From JAAERC01 sp965602655 (GTDB lineage Bacteria > Zixibacteria > MSB-5A5 > GN15 > PGXB01), in contig CBFCZE010000135.1 of assembly GCA_965602655.1 (NCBI GenBank), positions 1 to 7,404 on the forward strand: a stretch of 7,404 nucleotides of DNA, given 5' to 3'. Shown here one piece after another: positions 6,538 to 7,404 of this stretch (positions are counted from its first letter, which is position 1; every line of letters starts with the position of its first letter). A program made the position numbers and the translations under genes. The notes beneath the pieces are model-generated. The model was not told where the DNA came from. It searched no databases and worked only from the letters and a program-made list of their open reading frames with translations.

Positions 6538-6945
6538 ATGAATACGCCCATAAAAATTGATAAGTCTTCAAATGTTTCGGATGATATTACCGAGGCTAAA
6601 ATGGCCGAATTAAAAAAGAACAGAAGGCTCAAGTTATTAAGGCTCAAAGAAAGCACGCTTGTTGATAAGGATAACACAGATATAGCCACCGCCATGGCTG
6701 CGACTCTTTGTCATGAGATAAATAATCCCCTTATGACAATCACGGCTATAACAGAAGTTTTACTGAATAAAAGCAAAGACCTGTCGCCTGATATAATTGA
6801 AAAAATCGATGGCATCGCCAAAGCGGCCGAGCGGATAAAAAAAGCGACGCATAAATTAATCGGGCTGGATTCACTGCAATACTGCGAAACCGCCGCCAGC
6901 CGATTGATACTGACGAAAGATTCCGATAAAAAATCTGATAAATAG
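6538..6945 (+). CDS. Stand-alone histidine phospho-acceptor (HisKA/DHp) domain protein without an ATPase domain
   Basis: This 135-residue protein contains a histidine kinase dimerisation/phospho-acceptor hairpin and little else. The H-box is CHEINNPL (58-65) with phospho-acceptor H59. Helix 1 continues to about residue 80, and helix 2 runs at about 84-113 (PDIIEKIDGIAKAAERIKKA). A charged N-terminus (20-45) and a lysine-rich tail follow the usual linker positions. No N, G1 or G2 boxes occur, and only about 80 bases separate its stop from a tRNA, so an ATPase domain was not simply lost by one frameshift nearby. It follows the degenerate sensor by 10 bases. A phosphotransfer or docking role with that sensor is inferred. 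The start is uncertain: the ATG at 6538 has no ribosome site, whereas M22 at 6601 has GAGG five bases upstream. Confidence 0.85.
   Translation: MNTPIKIDKSSNVSDDITEAKMAELKKNRRLKLLRLKESTLVDKDNTDIATAMAATLCHEINNPLMTITAITEVLLNKSKDLSPDIIEKIDGIAKAAERIKKATHKLIGLDSLQYCETAASRLILTKDSDKKSDK
6592..6603 (+). promoter_or_regulatory. Ribosome site supporting an alternative start at 6601
   Basis: GAGG (6592-6595) is followed by five bases and the ATG of residue 22 of the DHp-only protein. The upstream ATG at 6538 has only AT-rich sequence before it. If 6601 is the true start, the protein is 114 residues and keeps the whole H-box hairpin. Confidence 0.35.
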
Positions 6946-6983
6946 TATAAAAAATCGTAATTAAAAACTCCGGAATAATTTGC

Positions 6984-7011
6984 TTGACTTAAGTTTTATT
7001 GACGATATATT
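6984..7011 (+). promoter_or_regulatory. Sigma-70-type promoter for tRNA-Ala
   Basis: TTGACT (6984-6989) and TATATT (7006-7011) are separated by 16 bases, and the expected start is just before the tRNA at 7024. The surrounding 6946-7023 gap is AT-rich. I see no convincing terminator for the upstream gene run in it. Confidence 0.65.
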
Positions 7012-7023
7012 AGTTCCGCCTAT

Positions 7024-7096
7024 GGGGCCGTAGTTCAGTTGGGAGAACGCTTGACTGGCAGTCAAGAGGTCAGGGGTTCGAACCCCCTCGGCTCCA
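7024..7096 (+). tRNA. tRNA-Ala (anticodon GGC)
   Basis: A complete 73-base cloverleaf is visible. The acceptor arm is GGGGCCG/CGGCTCC, the D-stem GTTC/GAAC, the anticodon stem CTTGA/TCAAG with loop CTGGCAG, the variable loop AGGTC, and the T-arm AGGGG-TTCGAAC-CCCCT. Positions 34-36 are GGC, which reads the alanine codon GCC. The acceptor holds the G3:U70 wobble pair, the classic identity element for alanyl-tRNA synthetase. The discriminator is A, CCA is not encoded, and six T's follow directly (7097-7102), which may help end the transcript. Confidence 0.97.
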
Positions 7097-7118
7097 TTTT
7101 TTCCCCGACAATTTTCTT

Positions 7119-7136
7119 TTCAATTCGTTTATTGAA
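7119..7136. repeat. Short AT-rich inverted repeat between tRNA-Ala and the dehydrogenase gene
   Basis: TTCAAT (7119-7124) and ATTGAA (7131-7136) are inverted around a six-base loop. A second TTTCAAT at 7147-7153 lies nearby. The stem is too weak for a terminator. It could be part of a regulatory site for the downstream gene or chance in AT-rich DNA. Nothing else distinctive is seen in 7103-7165. Confidence 0.25.
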
Positions 7137-7165
7137 TAAATGTTAATTTCAATAGCTTAAACCTC

Positions 7166-7194
7166 TTGCAAAAATGAAATAAGACCTTTAAGTT
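7166..7194 (+). promoter_or_regulatory. Candidate promoter for the dihydrolipoamide dehydrogenase gene
   Basis: TTGCAA (7166-7171) and TAAGTT (7189-7194) are 17 bases apart, about 50 bases before the start codon. TTGGCG at 7193-7198 with TGATAA at 7216-7221 is an alternative of similar quality. A promoter is expected because the preceding gene is a tRNA followed by a T-run. Confidence 0.3.
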
Positions 7195-7243
7195 GGCGAA
7201 TAATTAGCATAAAACTGATAAAATTTGTTTTTGAGGTAATCCG

Positions 7244-7404
7244 ATGTCTGATAAATATAAATTAATCATTATTGGTACCGGACCGGGTGGGTATGTGGCC
7301 GCCATCCGGGCCGCCCAACTCGGCGTTAAAACGGCCGTTATCGAAAAGGAATATTTCGGCGGCGTCTGTCTCAACTGGGGCTGTATTCCATCCAAGGCGC
7401 TTTT
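7244..7404 (+). CDS. lpdA: Dihydrolipoamide dehydrogenase (E3), 5' part, truncated by window end
   Basis: The first 53 codons are present. The enzyme reoxidises dihydrolipoyl groups of 2-oxo acid dehydrogenase complexes or the glycine cleavage system, using FAD and NAD+, in the cytoplasm. The FAD-binding Rossmann motif is IIIGTGPGGYVAA (8-20), with the ribose-binding Glu at E34 in VIEKEYFGG. The redox disulphide motif GGVCLNWGCIPSKAL (39-53) contains C42 and C47 in the spacing typical of dihydrolipoamide dehydrogenase. TGAGGT precedes the ATG by seven bases, which fixes the start. Related flavoprotein disulphide reductases such as mercuric reductase share the fold, but GGVCLNWGCIPSKAL favours the E3 enzyme. 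Its partner genes are not in the window. Confidence 0.93.
   Translation, partial: MSDKYKLIIIGTGPGGYVAAIRAAQLGVKTAVIEKEYFGGVCLNWGCIPSKAL

Noticed and set aside
6538..6945. DHp-only gene as a frameshifted piece of a full kinase
   Set aside because: No ATPase domain sequence is seen in any frame in the roughly 80 bases between its stop and the tRNA, and the upstream gene already has its own DHp-like and ATPase-like regions.
993..7096. Genomic island bounded by the two tRNA genes
   Set aside because: No integrase, no repeat of either tRNA 3' end elsewhere in the window, and no obvious change in base or codon use between the segments.
7119..7136. Hairpin as a terminator after tRNA-Ala
   Set aside because: The stem is six AT-rich pairs and is not followed by a T-run; the T-run at 7097-7102 lies upstream of it.
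7204..7395. 63-codon minus-strand frame at the right end
   Set aside because: It is antisense to the FAD-binding and disulphide motifs of the dihydrolipoamide dehydrogenase start.

Overview
The window reads as chromosome from a Gram-negative bacterium, most likely an uncultured or sparsely sampled lineage of the FCB group (a Zixibacteria-like organism would fit). That placement is an inference. It rests on a secreted subtilase with a C-terminal FlgD-like/type IX-sorting-like tail (PNPF and ASGVYFV motifs), AT-leaning codon use with clear AGGAG-type ribosome sites, and PAS/GAF sensor proteins. No mobile element, CRISPR array or phage gene was seen.

Layout. Positions 1-1064 run on the minus strand. 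In the direction of transcription they hold a tRNA-Arg(CCG) gene, a nucleosidase of the MTA/SAH nucleosidase (PNP/UDP phosphorylase) superfamily with an N-terminal export or anchor segment, and the first 23 codons of a possible OsmC-family protein. A 159-base divergent intergenic region (1065-1223) carries a good promoter for the tRNA, an 8-bp inverted repeat that overlaps its -35 box, and a weak promoter for the plus strand. Positions 1224-6945 are a tightly packed plus-strand run of five genes: polar amino acid ABC permease, its ATPase, a secreted subtilisin-like protease, a large PAS/GAF sensor with a degenerate kinase core, and a small protein holding a lone histidine phospho-acceptor (DHp) domain. 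The first three genes overlap by ATGA, and the last two gaps are 5 and 10 bases. Then come a tRNA-Ala(GGC) with its own promoter and the 5' end of a dihydrolipoamide dehydrogenase gene.

How the genes may work together. The protease could release peptides or amino acids outside the inner membrane and the ABC pair could import amino acids, although no substrate-binding protein is present in the window. The most unusual part is the last two genes of the run. The sensor keeps the overall shape of a histidine kinase, but it has no recognisable H-box and its ATP-binding motifs (N-box asparagine, G1 aspartate, G2 glycines) look replaced. The next gene supplies an intact H-box (CHEINNPL) with no ATPase domain at all. 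Together they look like a split, probably non-kinase, phosphorelay or scaffold module, loosely comparable to Spo0B/ChpT-type phosphotransferases but divided over two polypeptides. No response regulator is in the window.
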